Assembly (NCBI GenBank): GCA_025350445.1 | Contig: JANXXV010000950.1 | Span: forward strand, 1-6,530 | Direction of reading: 5' to 3' | Source of the DNA: Bryobacteraceae bacterium | Lineage (GTDB): Bacteria > Acidobacteriota > Terriglobia > Bryobacterales > Bryobacteraceae | DNA: 6,530 bases | Shown: positions 1 to 5,786 of the stretch, in pieces | How the letters are laid out: the number at the start of each line of letters is the position of its first letter | Numbering within the stretch: position 1 is the first letter of the stretch | The notes under the pieces: generated by a model | What the model was told of the DNA's origin: nothing | Database searches by the model: none | The model's input: the letters and a program-made list of their open reading frames with translations, nothing else | Translations under genes and position numbers: made by a program

Positions 1-453
1 CATGGACTGGCCAACGCCGCCGGTCTGGCATTGGGAAACCGGCTGCAAGGCAAGCCCGGGCACACATACTGCCTGACTTCCGATGGCGAGTGGCAGGAGG
101 GGTCCAATTGGGAGGCGCTAATCTTCCTGGCGCACCATAATCTGAATAATCTCTCGATTCTGATCGATGAAAACGGGCTGCAAGGGTTTGGAACCACGGA
201 AGAAGTGGCGTCACTCGATTACCTGGCCGACAAGCTGTGCCGGTTCGACGTGGATATCGACGTCGTGGATGGCCATGATCATTGCCGCATGGAAGCGGCT
301 TTGAAGACACGGTCGCGCCGGCCGCACATTGTGATCTTGCGGACAACCAAGGGCAAGGGTGTCTCGTTCATGGAAAATCAGGTGGCTTGGCATTACCTGC
401 CGATGTCCGGCGAGCAATACCGGTTGGCCGTGCTGGAGACGGACCGCGAATGA
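1..453 (+). CDS. Transketolase, N-terminal (TPP/pyrophosphate-binding) subunit, 5'-truncated
   Basis: The frame is open from base 1, so the gene starts before the window; 150 residues remain of a subunit usually near 270. It should form the thiamine-diphosphate (TPP) pyrophosphate-binding half of a two-piece transketolase, which moves two-carbon ketol units between sugars in the cytoplasm. The visible part opens with HGLANAAGLALGN, the conserved glycine-rich segment of the family. The metal/diphosphate motif follows: SDGEWQEG, with Asp28 (window numbering), then NLSILIDENGLQ with Asn58, a spacing of 30 residues as expected. The first Gly of the classical GDG is Ser here, a change I recall as common in split transketolases. 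The end has the family signature KGKGVSFMEN followed by WHY. The stop overlaps the start of the next gene (ATGA), which encodes the matching C-terminal half, so the two are very likely co-translated. Whether it serves central metabolism or polysaccharide precursor synthesis is not shown by the sequence; the neighbours favour the latter. Confidence 0.93.
   Translation, partial: HGLANAAGLALGNRLQGKPGHTYCLTSDGEWQEGSNWEALIFLAHHNLNNLSILIDENGLQGFGTTEEVASLDYLADKLCRFDVDIDVVDGHDHCRMEAALKTRSRRPHIVILRTTKGKGVSFMENQVAWHYLPMSGEQYRLAVLETDRE
435..438 (+). promoter_or_regulatory. Likely ribosome binding site (GGAG) for the transketolase C-terminal subunit
   Basis: GGAG lies inside the end of the upstream gene, 11 bases before the ATG at 450. 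It supports that ATG over the earlier in-frame ATG at 282, which would put about 170 bases inside the upstream coding region. The spacing is slightly long, so this is a modest call. Confidence 0.4.
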
Positions 454-1376
454 GGATCCCTTTCTGCAGCGCGATGGTCAGTGAACTTGACCCCGGGAAG
501 TCGGTCTTCCTCACCGGGGACCTGGGCTTTATGGCGCTGGAGCCGCTGCGCGACAAGCTGGGGCCGCGGTTCTTGAATGCCGGGGTGGCCGAGCAAAACA
601 TGGTTTCCGTAGCGGCGGGTTTGGCCAAATCCGGCCTGGAAGCCTGGGTATATACCATTGCCTCTTTCTGTTACACCCGGCCATTTGAGCAGATCCGGAA
701 CGACGTTTGCCTGCACGGGTTGCCCGTACACCTGGTAGGGAACGGCGGCGGCTACGGTTATGGCGTAATGGGCGCGTCACACCATGCGCTCGAAGACTAC
801 GGCACGCTACTGACGCTGGGGGGCATGCACGTTTACGTACCGGCCTTTGATGAAGATGTTGCGCCGATGGTGAAGCGGATACAGGCGCTGGGCCGGCCGA
901 CCTATCTGCGCTTAGGGCGATGTGAGCGCCCGGCCGGTTTCATACTGCCGCCCTATGCACCTTGGCGCAGGTTGATTGAAGGCAATGGTCCGGTGATCGT
1001 CTACGTCGGCCCGCTGGCCGGAAGCCACCTGGCGGCCTGGCTCACACTCGACCCCGCTGAGCGGCCTGAGGTCTGGGTGGTGAGCGAATTGCCGCTGGAT
1101 ACGGGAGCGGTTCCCGGCGACTTCTTATCGCGCGTGGCGGCGGGCAGTGAACTCTGGGTAGTGGAGGAACATGTGGCGCATGGCAGCTTCGGCCAGGCGC
1201 TTACGTCGTTTCTTCTGCGAAGCCGTGTGCGCGTATCCGGTTTCGAACATTTCTTTGCCAAGGGGTATCTTTCAGGAAAATCGGGTTCCCAGCAATTTTA
1301 TCGGCGCGAATCCGGAATTGACGCCGCCAGCGTGCTGCAGTTTCACGCTGCCGGCGCCGTTTGCCAGAGTGGGTGA
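450..1376 (+). CDS. Transketolase, C-terminal (pyrimidine-binding) subunit
   Basis: This 308-residue protein is the second half of the split transketolase and is full length for the family (about 300-320). The start at 450 is chosen because ATGA overlaps the upstream stop, and because homology-like sequence begins just after it. The pyrimidine-binding domain covers roughly residues 5-165. GDLGF is at 23-27. NAGVAEQNM contains Glu48, the catalytic glutamate that activates the TPP aminopyrimidine ring. An aromatic stretch near 73-83 (SFCYTRPFEQIRND) would contact the cofactor, and GASHHALEDYG at 108-118 carries the conserved histidines. Residues about 185-300 form the smaller C-terminal transketolase domain, which is less conserved. 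With the upstream subunit it should build the active site at the dimer interface. The downstream start overlaps its stop. The general resemblance is to both transketolase and DXP-synthase halves; the N-terminal partner argues for transketolase. Confidence 0.93.
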   Translation: MRIPFCSAMVSELDPGKSVFLTGDLGFMALEPLRDKLGPRFLNAGVAEQNMVSVAAGLAKSGLEAWVYTIASFCYTRPFEQIRNDVCLHGLPVHLVGNGGGYGYGVMGASHHALEDYGTLLTLGGMHVYVPAFDEDVAPMVKRIQALGRPTYLRLGRCERPAGFILPPYAPWRRLIEGNGPVIVYVGPLAGSHLAAWLTLDPAERPEVWVVSELPLDTGAVPGDFLSRVAAGSELWVVEEHVAHGSFGQALTSFLLRSRVRVSGFEHFFAKGYLSGKSGSQQFYRRESGIDAASVLQFHAAGAVCQSG

Positions 1377-3358
1377 GCTTGCATCCTGAATACGCACGAA
1401 AGATCTCGGCACTGCGCGGGCCCATCCTGATTCTGGGCGCCAGCGGATTCATTGGGGCCAATCTGCTGCGCCACATCCTCACGATCCGGAAGGACGTTGT
1501 GGGAACAGCGTTCGCGATGCCTGCCTGGCGTCTGGATGATGTCCCGCAGGAGAACGTGTACTATCTCGACTTGCTGGTACCGCAGAACCTGGAAACGCTG
1601 CTGGACCAGACGGCGCCCTCGACCGTATTCGATTGCGTGGCGTACGGGGCGTATTCGTTTGAGCAGGACAGCCATCGAATCTACGAAACGAACATCATGC
1701 TGAAGGTGGCGCTGCTGGATCTGCTGTGCGAGCGCGGAACGTACTGCTACATTCATGCCGGCAGTTCGTCGGAATATGGAGTCCACGCGGACCGTCCCGC
1801 CGAAAACGCGGCGCTGGAACCCAACAGCCAGTATTCAGTGAGTAAGGCGGCGGTTTCCGGCCTGCTGCAATTCACCGGGAAACAGCGCGGCTTGCGTTGC
1901 GCCAATCTGCGGCTCTACTCGGTTTACGGGCCGCTGGAAGAGCGTTCGCGCCTGATTCCGAGCGTAGTGGTGGAAGGGGATGCGGGGCGTTATCCGAGCT
2001 TCGTAGACCCGGACATCACACGCGATTTCGTTTACGTGGAAGACGCCTGTGAAGCCTTTACCGAGGCAGCGCTGGCGCTGACGCCGGCCCACTACGGCGA
2101 CTCGTTCAATATCGGCAGCGGACGCGCCACCTCCATCGCCGAATTGGCCGCAACCGCACAAACACTCTTCGCGATTCCGACGCAACCGGAGTTCGCCTCC
2201 ATGCCGAAACGAAAATGGGACTTTCACGGCCAATGGTGCGCCAACACCGCCCGAACGGCCGACGTGCTCGGGTGGCGCGCCCGCACTTCGCTCGCCGATG
2301 GACTTGCGCAGACCGCCGATTGGGTTCGTCAACTGCCCGACCGTAGCCGTTACGACCGCTCCGCCAAAGGCTTTGTCGAAAACCAGAACGAGAGCATTTC
2401 CGCCATCATCGCCTGTTACAAGGACGCGCAAGCCATCCCAATCATGTACGACCGGCTGGTGAAGGTGTTTGAGAAGCTCCACGTCGACTACGAGATCATC
2501 TTCGTCAACGATGGCAGCCCCGACAACAGCCAGGACGTCATCCAGGAGATCAGCCGCCGCAACAGGCGCGTTATCGGCATCACGCACAGCCGGAATTTCT
2601 CGTCGCAATCGGCCTTCCGCAGCGGCCTGGAAATCTCAAAGAAGCGCGCGTGTGTATTGCTCGACGGCGACCTTCAGGACCCGCCCGAACTGATCGAGCA
2701 GTTCGTCGCCGAGTGGCGCAAGGGCTATGAGGTAGTCTATGGCCGACGTGTCCAGCGCGAAGCGCCCCTGCTTATGCAGTTTTCCTACAAGCTCTTCTAC
2801 CGCCTGTTTCACCAGCTTTCCTACGTGGACATCCCGCGCGATGCCGGCGATTTCTCGCTCATTGACCGTAAAGTAGTCCGCTGGATTCTCACTTGTCAGG
2901 AACGCGATTTCTTCCTGCGCGGTGTGCGTGCTTTCGTCGGCTTTCGCCAAACCGGCGTCGACTACATCAGGCCGGAAAGAGTCTTCGGCAAGAGCACAAA
3001 TAACATGTGGCGAAGCTTCGGTTGGGCCAAGAAAGGCATCCTGTCGTTCAGCAACGTCCCACTGAACACGCTCACCGGACTCGGTATCCTTTCCTTCATC
3101 GGCGGAATTGTGCTGAGCGTAGGCCAAATCGCGGCGAAACTGCTGTTTCCCAGCGCCGCGCCGCGGGGCGTCACCACAGTGATCCTGCTGATCCTTGTTC
3201 TGGGCTCGGTCAACCTGCTCGCCGTGAGTATTGTCGGCGAGTACATCGCAAAGATTCTGGAAGAGGTGAAAGCGCGCCCGCACTTCATCCGGCTAAACAT
3301 CATCCGCAGCGGCGAGGTCCGGCAGGCCGACATGCGGCGCGGGAACAACGGCGCGTGA
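1373..3358 (+). CDS. Fusion protein: NAD(P)-dependent sugar epimerase/dehydratase + GT2 polyprenyl-phosphate glycosyltransferase
   Basis: A single uninterrupted frame of 661 residues joins two complete enzymes. Residues about 15-325 are an extended short-chain dehydrogenase: GASGFIG at 22-28 binds NAD(P), Ser131-133 plus Tyr154-xxx-Lys158 form the active site, and RDFVYVEDA and NIGSG further on are typical of nucleotide-sugar epimerases/dehydratases. Residues about 341-661 are a family-2 glycosyltransferase of the DPM1/GtrB/ArnC type: VNDGSPDNS near 378-386, the metal-binding DGDLQD at 431-436, a DAGDFSLID segment, then two predicted membrane helices (about 567-590 and 600-622) and a short basic tail. 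Such enzymes load a sugar onto polyprenyl phosphate at the inner membrane. By inference the first domain may make or modify the sugar that the second transfers. The GTG at 1373 is preferred because it gives a GTGA overlap with the upstream stop, matching the other junctions; TTG at 1361 or 1379 are alternatives. Codon preference seems to change between the two halves. Confidence 0.9.
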   Translation: MSLHPEYARKISALRGPILILGASGFIGANLLRHILTIRKDVVGTAFAMPAWRLDDVPQENVYYLDLLVPQNLETLLDQTAPSTVFDCVAYGAYSFEQDSHRIYETNIMLKVALLDLLCERGTYCYIHAGSSSEYGVHADRPAENAALEPNSQYSVSKAAVSGLLQFTGKQRGLRCANLRLYSVYGPLEERSRLIPSVVVEGDAGRYPSFVDPDITRDFVYVEDACEAFTEAALALTPAHYGDSFNIGSGRATSIAELAATAQTLFAIPTQPEFASMPKRKWDFHGQWCANTARTADVLGWRARTSLADGLAQTADWVRQLPDRSRYDRSAKGFVENQNESISAIIACYKDAQAIPIMYDRLVKVFEKLHVDYEIIFVNDGSPDNSQDVIQEISRRNRRVIGITHSRNFSSQSAFRSGLEISKKRACVLLDGDLQDPPELIEQFVAEWRKGYEVVYGRRVQREAPLLMQFSYKLFYRLFHQLSYVDIPRDAGDFSLIDRKVVRWILTCQERDFFLRGVRAFVGFRQTGVDYIRPERVFGKSTNNMWRSFGWAKKGILSFSNVPLNTLTGLGILSFIGGIVLSVGQIAAKLLFPSAAPRGVTTVILLILVLGSVNLLAVSIVGEYIAKILEEVKARPHFIRLNIIRSGEVRQADMRRGNNGA

Positions 3359-4266
3359 ACCTGCGCGAGCACCTCCGTGAACGCAACTGCCCGGTTTGCG
3401 GATCGGCCGACCGCTCCGCCGTTCTGCATCCCGCCAACTTCAACGAAGCGCACCTCGACCAATTCGCCTTCGCCTCGCGTAAGCTCCCCGAATTGATGCA
3501 CCTCGACCTGGTTCGCTGCCCGAACTGCACCCTGGTCTATGCATCACCCGCGTTCACTCCGGAGTTCCTTTCCAGCGCCTATGGAGGCGCGGCCTACGAT
3601 AGCAACGACGAAGCCTATTTCGCCGCGCGGACGTATCGCGGCCATATTCCCGCTACTCCAAACCGGAGTTCGGCGTTGGAAGTAGGAACCGGCAACGGAG
3701 CATTTCTGATCGAGCTAGAAAAAGCCGGATTCGAGAATGTGTGCGGCGTGGAACCATCGTCCGCGGCCTACGACACGGCGCCACCGCGGATCCGTGAATT
3801 CATCCGGCCTGGCATGTTCCGTGCCGCCGACTTCGCGCCCGCCAATGTGGATCTGCTGGCTTGTTTTCAAACGATGGAGCACCTGGAAGACCCGCGCGAA
3901 CTGTGCACATCGGCCCTGCGATTGCTGAAGCCCGGCGGCGCTATCTACCTGATCACCCACGACTACGATTCCTGGGTCACACGCCTGCTGGGCCGCAAGT
4001 CCCCTATCTTCGATCTAGAGCACCTGCAACTGTTCTCGAAATCCAGCCTGCGCTATCTGCTGGAATCGAGCGGCTTCGAACGGGTGGAGATCCGCACCAT
4101 CCGCAATCGATACCCGCTGTCTTACTGGTTCCGGCTGGCCCCGCTCCCGAACGCCGCCAAACGATTGGTCATTCGTGCGCTGAACGCAACACGCATCGGG
4201 CGAATCCCGCTGGCCCTCAACATTGGCAACCTCGCGGTTACGGGATACAAAAGCTACTTGCGGTAA
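3355..4266 (+). CDS. Class I SAM-dependent methyltransferase with N-terminal zinc-binding segment
   Basis: This 303-residue protein starts at a GTG whose GTGA overlaps the upstream stop; the frame is open further upstream but that part lies inside the fusion gene. Near the N terminus two CxxC pairs, CPVC at 12-15 and CPNC at 55-58, look like a four-cysteine zinc site, as in many methyltransferases of polysaccharide and natural-product clusters. The Rossmann methyltransferase domain follows: motif I EVGTGNG at 109-115, an acidic residue in GVEPSS for the SAM ribose, the post-motif QTMEHLEDP at 172-180, and LLKPGGAIYLIT. The segment DLEHLQLFSKSSL after the core is usual for Methyltransf_23-like proteins. 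The C-terminal 70 residues are rich in Arg and hydrophobic residues and may touch membrane or a lipid-linked substrate (inference). It likely methylates a sugar or related intermediate from the same operon; the acceptor atom cannot be read from sequence. Its last 13 bases overlap the oppositely oriented methyltransferase gene. Confidence 0.9.
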   Translation: MNLREHLRERNCPVCGSADRSAVLHPANFNEAHLDQFAFASRKLPELMHLDLVRCPNCTLVYASPAFTPEFLSSAYGGAAYDSNDEAYFAARTYRGHIPATPNRSSALEVGTGNGAFLIELEKAGFENVCGVEPSSAAYDTAPPRIREFIRPGMFRAADFAPANVDLLACFQTMEHLEDPRELCTSALRLLKPGGAIYLITHDYDSWVTRLLGRKSPIFDLEHLQLFSKSSLRYLLESSGFERVEIRTIRNRYPLSYWFRLAPLPNAAKRLVIRALNATRIGRIPLALNIGNLAVTGYKSYLR

Positions 4267-4994
4267 AGCACCAGATTCGTTCCACAAAGCAGTTGGCGCA
4301 CCCCGGGAACGGACTCGACCACCGGTTCGGCCATCGCCAGCATTTTCGCCACGCCGGTGGGGCAGAAGTAGGGTACCAGGCAAAAATACTTCTGCGCCGC
4401 TACGGAATAACCTTCCTGCCGAAACCACCCGTTCAACATCGGCGGCCAGTATGATTTCTCATCGTGCTCCCGATGGTAGGTGGAAGTCTTCTCTATGATC
4501 TTCATCGCGGGATTAAACCCGTTCGGCTCCAGCGCGATAATCGCGCGAAACCGCTGCGCGAGATGGGCGATCGCCGCTTGCGGCCGGTCCAGATGATGCA
4601 GTACTCCCCGGATCACCGCCACTTCGACGCCGTTGCTCTCAAGATCGTAAATGTTGCCGGTTTCAAACGACACCGAACGCGCCAGATGCGCCGGAATCCT
4701 CTTCTGTGCCACCTCCACTGCGTTCTCCGCCGGTTCGATGCCGCGAATTGCCGCCGGACCGAATTTCTCCGCGATCTCCATGGTGAAGAATCCGTCTCCG
4801 CAGCCAATATCGGCAATCCGCACGGCTTTCGAAAAATTCTCCGACAGCATCTGAATCAGCCCGTCCGTCTGCCGCCCGGTGGCATATTCGGACGACCACC
4901 GCGATACTGCAGTATAAACGTACCCGCCGTGTTTATCCGTATCGGCGGTAAACGCGGCGACGTTTCGTTCGAGCGGACCGGTGGGATGACTCAT
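4254..4994 (-). CDS. Class I SAM-dependent methyltransferase
   Basis: A 246-residue protein starting at ATG (4994), four bases after the stop of the preceding minus-strand gene, so the two probably share a transcript and ribosomes. SAM-binding motif I is DIGCGDG at 62-68. Glu87 in GIEP is the likely ribose-binding acid, GNIYDL at 113-118 is motif II-like, and RGVLHHLDRP at 129-138 is the usual post-core segment. IALEPNGFNP at 153-162 resembles methyltransferases in which EPN follows the fifth strand. The C terminus (STYHREHDEKSYWP onward, with aromatic residues about 183-210) would shape the acceptor site. There is no signal peptide or clear membrane span, so it should be cytosolic. The acceptor is unknown; proximity to the polysaccharide operon suggests a sugar, lipid or glycolipid, but the gene runs on the opposite strand and may be independent. 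The stop codon (TAG) lies within the end of the plus-strand methyltransferase gene. Confidence 0.88.
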   Translation of the reverse strand: MSHPTGPLERNVAAFTADTDKHGGYVYTAVSRWSSEYATGRQTDGLIQMLSENFSKAVRIADIGCGDGFFTMEIAEKFGPAAIRGIEPAENAVEVAQKRIPAHLARSVSFETGNIYDLESNGVEVAVIRGVLHHLDRPQAAIAHLAQRFRAIIALEPNGFNPAMKIIEKTSTYHREHDEKSYWPPMLNGWFRQEGYSVAAQKYFCLVPYFCPTGVAKMLAMAEPVVESVPGVRQLLCGTNLVLYRK

Positions 4995-4998
4995 ATTC

Positions 4999-5607
4999 TC
5001 AAGAAGCTCTCTTCGTCAATTCCATGTGGGCAAAATCGCAGTCCCGAATCAGCGCTCCACGTTGGGCGTGAATGCTGGCCGGCCCAATTTCAAACATCTG
5101 GATGGAGGTTACCAGCGCCCTGATCTGGGGGACCGATCGCGGATAGCGGCCTCGGTCCAAACGGCGCATGGAACGCTGCAGCGCGGAATCGCCGTCCTGT
5201 AATACGGGATCCAAGATGTGAATGCGTCCGCCGGACTTCAGGCAGAAATGCAATTCCTTCAGCAAACTGACTAGCAAATCGTTCGCCAGATGATGAACCG
5301 TCCCAGCGAACAGGATCTCGTCGAAGAAGTTCTCGTCAAAGGGCCGCTGATGCAAATCCGCCGCCAGAAAATGCATTCTGGGGTGGCCGGCAAACCGCGC
5401 CTTGGCCGTCTCAATGCACTGGGGATCCAAATCTACCCCGTAGTATTCAAACTCTTGGAAGGCATCCGCAATGTGCCCGGTGGCGCAGCCGAAATCCAGA
5501 AGCCTGCCGGGAGCTTGCAATACGGAGCGGTAAAGGTCCCGCTTAAATTCGGGTGCGCCGAACACGCGCTGCACGGCGTTCCAAAGATAGGGCTTAATTC
5601 CAGACAT
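4999..5607 (-). CDS. Class I SAM-dependent methyltransferase (small)
   Basis: A 202-residue protein from ATG at 5607. It shows the core Rossmann methyltransferase fold: motif I LLDFGCATGH at 36-45, GVDLDP with Asp59 as the SAM ribose ligand, FLAADLHQRPF at 80-90 (motif II), FAGTVHHL at 100-107, and LKSGGRIHILDP at 123-134. After the core, RRLDRGRYPRS at 148-158 is a recognisable feature of a group of small methyltransferases often found in cell-surface and secondary-metabolite loci (recalled, not searched). It differs clearly from the downstream methyltransferase outside the shared motifs, so a recent tandem duplication is unlikely. No good Shine-Dalgarno sequence is seen before the ATG. The gap upstream, with the palindromic element, separates it from the protease gene, so its promoter may lie in 5608-5668. 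The substrate is unknown. Confidence 0.87.
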   Translation of the reverse strand: MSGIKPYLWNAVQRVFGAPEFKRDLYRSVLQAPGRLLDFGCATGHIADAFQEFEYYGVDLDPQCIETAKARFAGHPRMHFLAADLHQRPFDENFFDEILFAGTVHHLANDLLVSLLKELHFCLKSGGRIHILDPVLQDGDSALQRSMRRLDRGRYPRSVPQIRALVTSIQMFEIGPASIHAQRGALIRDCDFAHMELTKRAS

Positions 5608-5634
5608 GTGCCAGAGCGGACTACGGTATCAATC

Positions 5635-5664
5635 GGCACTTGGGCACGCGTGCATTAGGGTGCC
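5635..5664. repeat. Short hyphenated palindrome upstream of the methyltransferase start
   Basis: A perfect 10-base palindrome, GCACGCGTGC, lies at 5644-5653. GGCAC at 5635-5639 and GTGCC at 5660-5664 flank it almost symmetrically (centre shifted by one base). It lies about 28-57 bases upstream of the minus-strand ATG at 5607, where an operator could sit. It may equally be chance in GC-rich DNA. Confidence 0.3.
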
Positions 5665-5668
5665 GCCC

Positions 5669-5786
5669 CTAGGAGTCTGTCGGAATGAAGCTGTTTTCGA
5701 TCAAGAATCAATCACTTACAGACCATGCAACGTTCGTAAGTTATTGATTCTACGTTCGAGAAATTCTATCTCCGACAGACTCCTAG
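5669..5786. mobile_element. 118-base inverted-repeat element, MITE-like, with CTAG at both ends
   Basis: The ends 5669-5684 and 5771-5786 are perfect 16-base inverted copies (CTAGGAGTCTGTCGGA and its complement). An inner pair, 5705-5719 and 5736-5750, matches at 14 of 15 positions (GAATCAATCACTTAC against the complement of GTAAGTTATTGATTC). The two arms are separated from the ends by 20 unpaired bases on each side, so the whole is symmetrical about 5727/5728, with a 16-base loop containing AACGTT. Without the outer CTAG the element is 110 bases with 12-base terminal repeats. CTAG fits a YTAR-type 4-base target duplication as known for IS5-like elements, though CTAG is itself a palindrome and could be part of the repeat. 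It has no coding capacity and is more AT-rich inside than its surroundings, as expected of a non-autonomous element. A structured transcript end or a regulatory hairpin is the alternative; there is no T-tract after the stem, which argues against a simple terminator. Confidence 0.65.

Noticed and set aside
282..449. Extended start for the transketolase C-terminal subunit at the in-frame ATG at 282
   Set aside because: This part lies wholly inside the well-conserved upstream transketolase half and has no family-like sequence; ATG at 450 with the ATGA overlap and upstream GGAG is better.
1835..2608. Minus-strand open frame of 257 codons
   Set aside because: It lies fully opposite the epimerase-GT2 gene, shows no recognisable domain and is the kind of antisense frame common in GC-rich DNA.
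3007..3354. Longer start for the zinc-binding methyltransferase from 3007
   Set aside because: The extra residues are an out-of-frame reading of the GT2 membrane region and are rich in Arg, Pro and His; the GTG at 3355 directly precedes recognisable methyltransferase sequence.
4464..5123. Plus-strand open frame of 219 codons
   Set aside because: It is antisense to two clear methyltransferase genes with all SAM motifs, and its own product has no recognisable motif.
5669..5786. Inverted repeat as a Rho-independent terminator of the protease gene
   Set aside because: The stem is long and interrupted, and no T-rich tract follows it in either direction; the CTAG-bordered symmetrical layout fits a mobile element better, though some effect on transcription is possible.
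5669..5786. Single-spacer CRISPR or direct-repeat array
   Set aside because: The repeats are inverted and paired around one centre; there are no direct repeats with regular spacers and no cas genes nearby.
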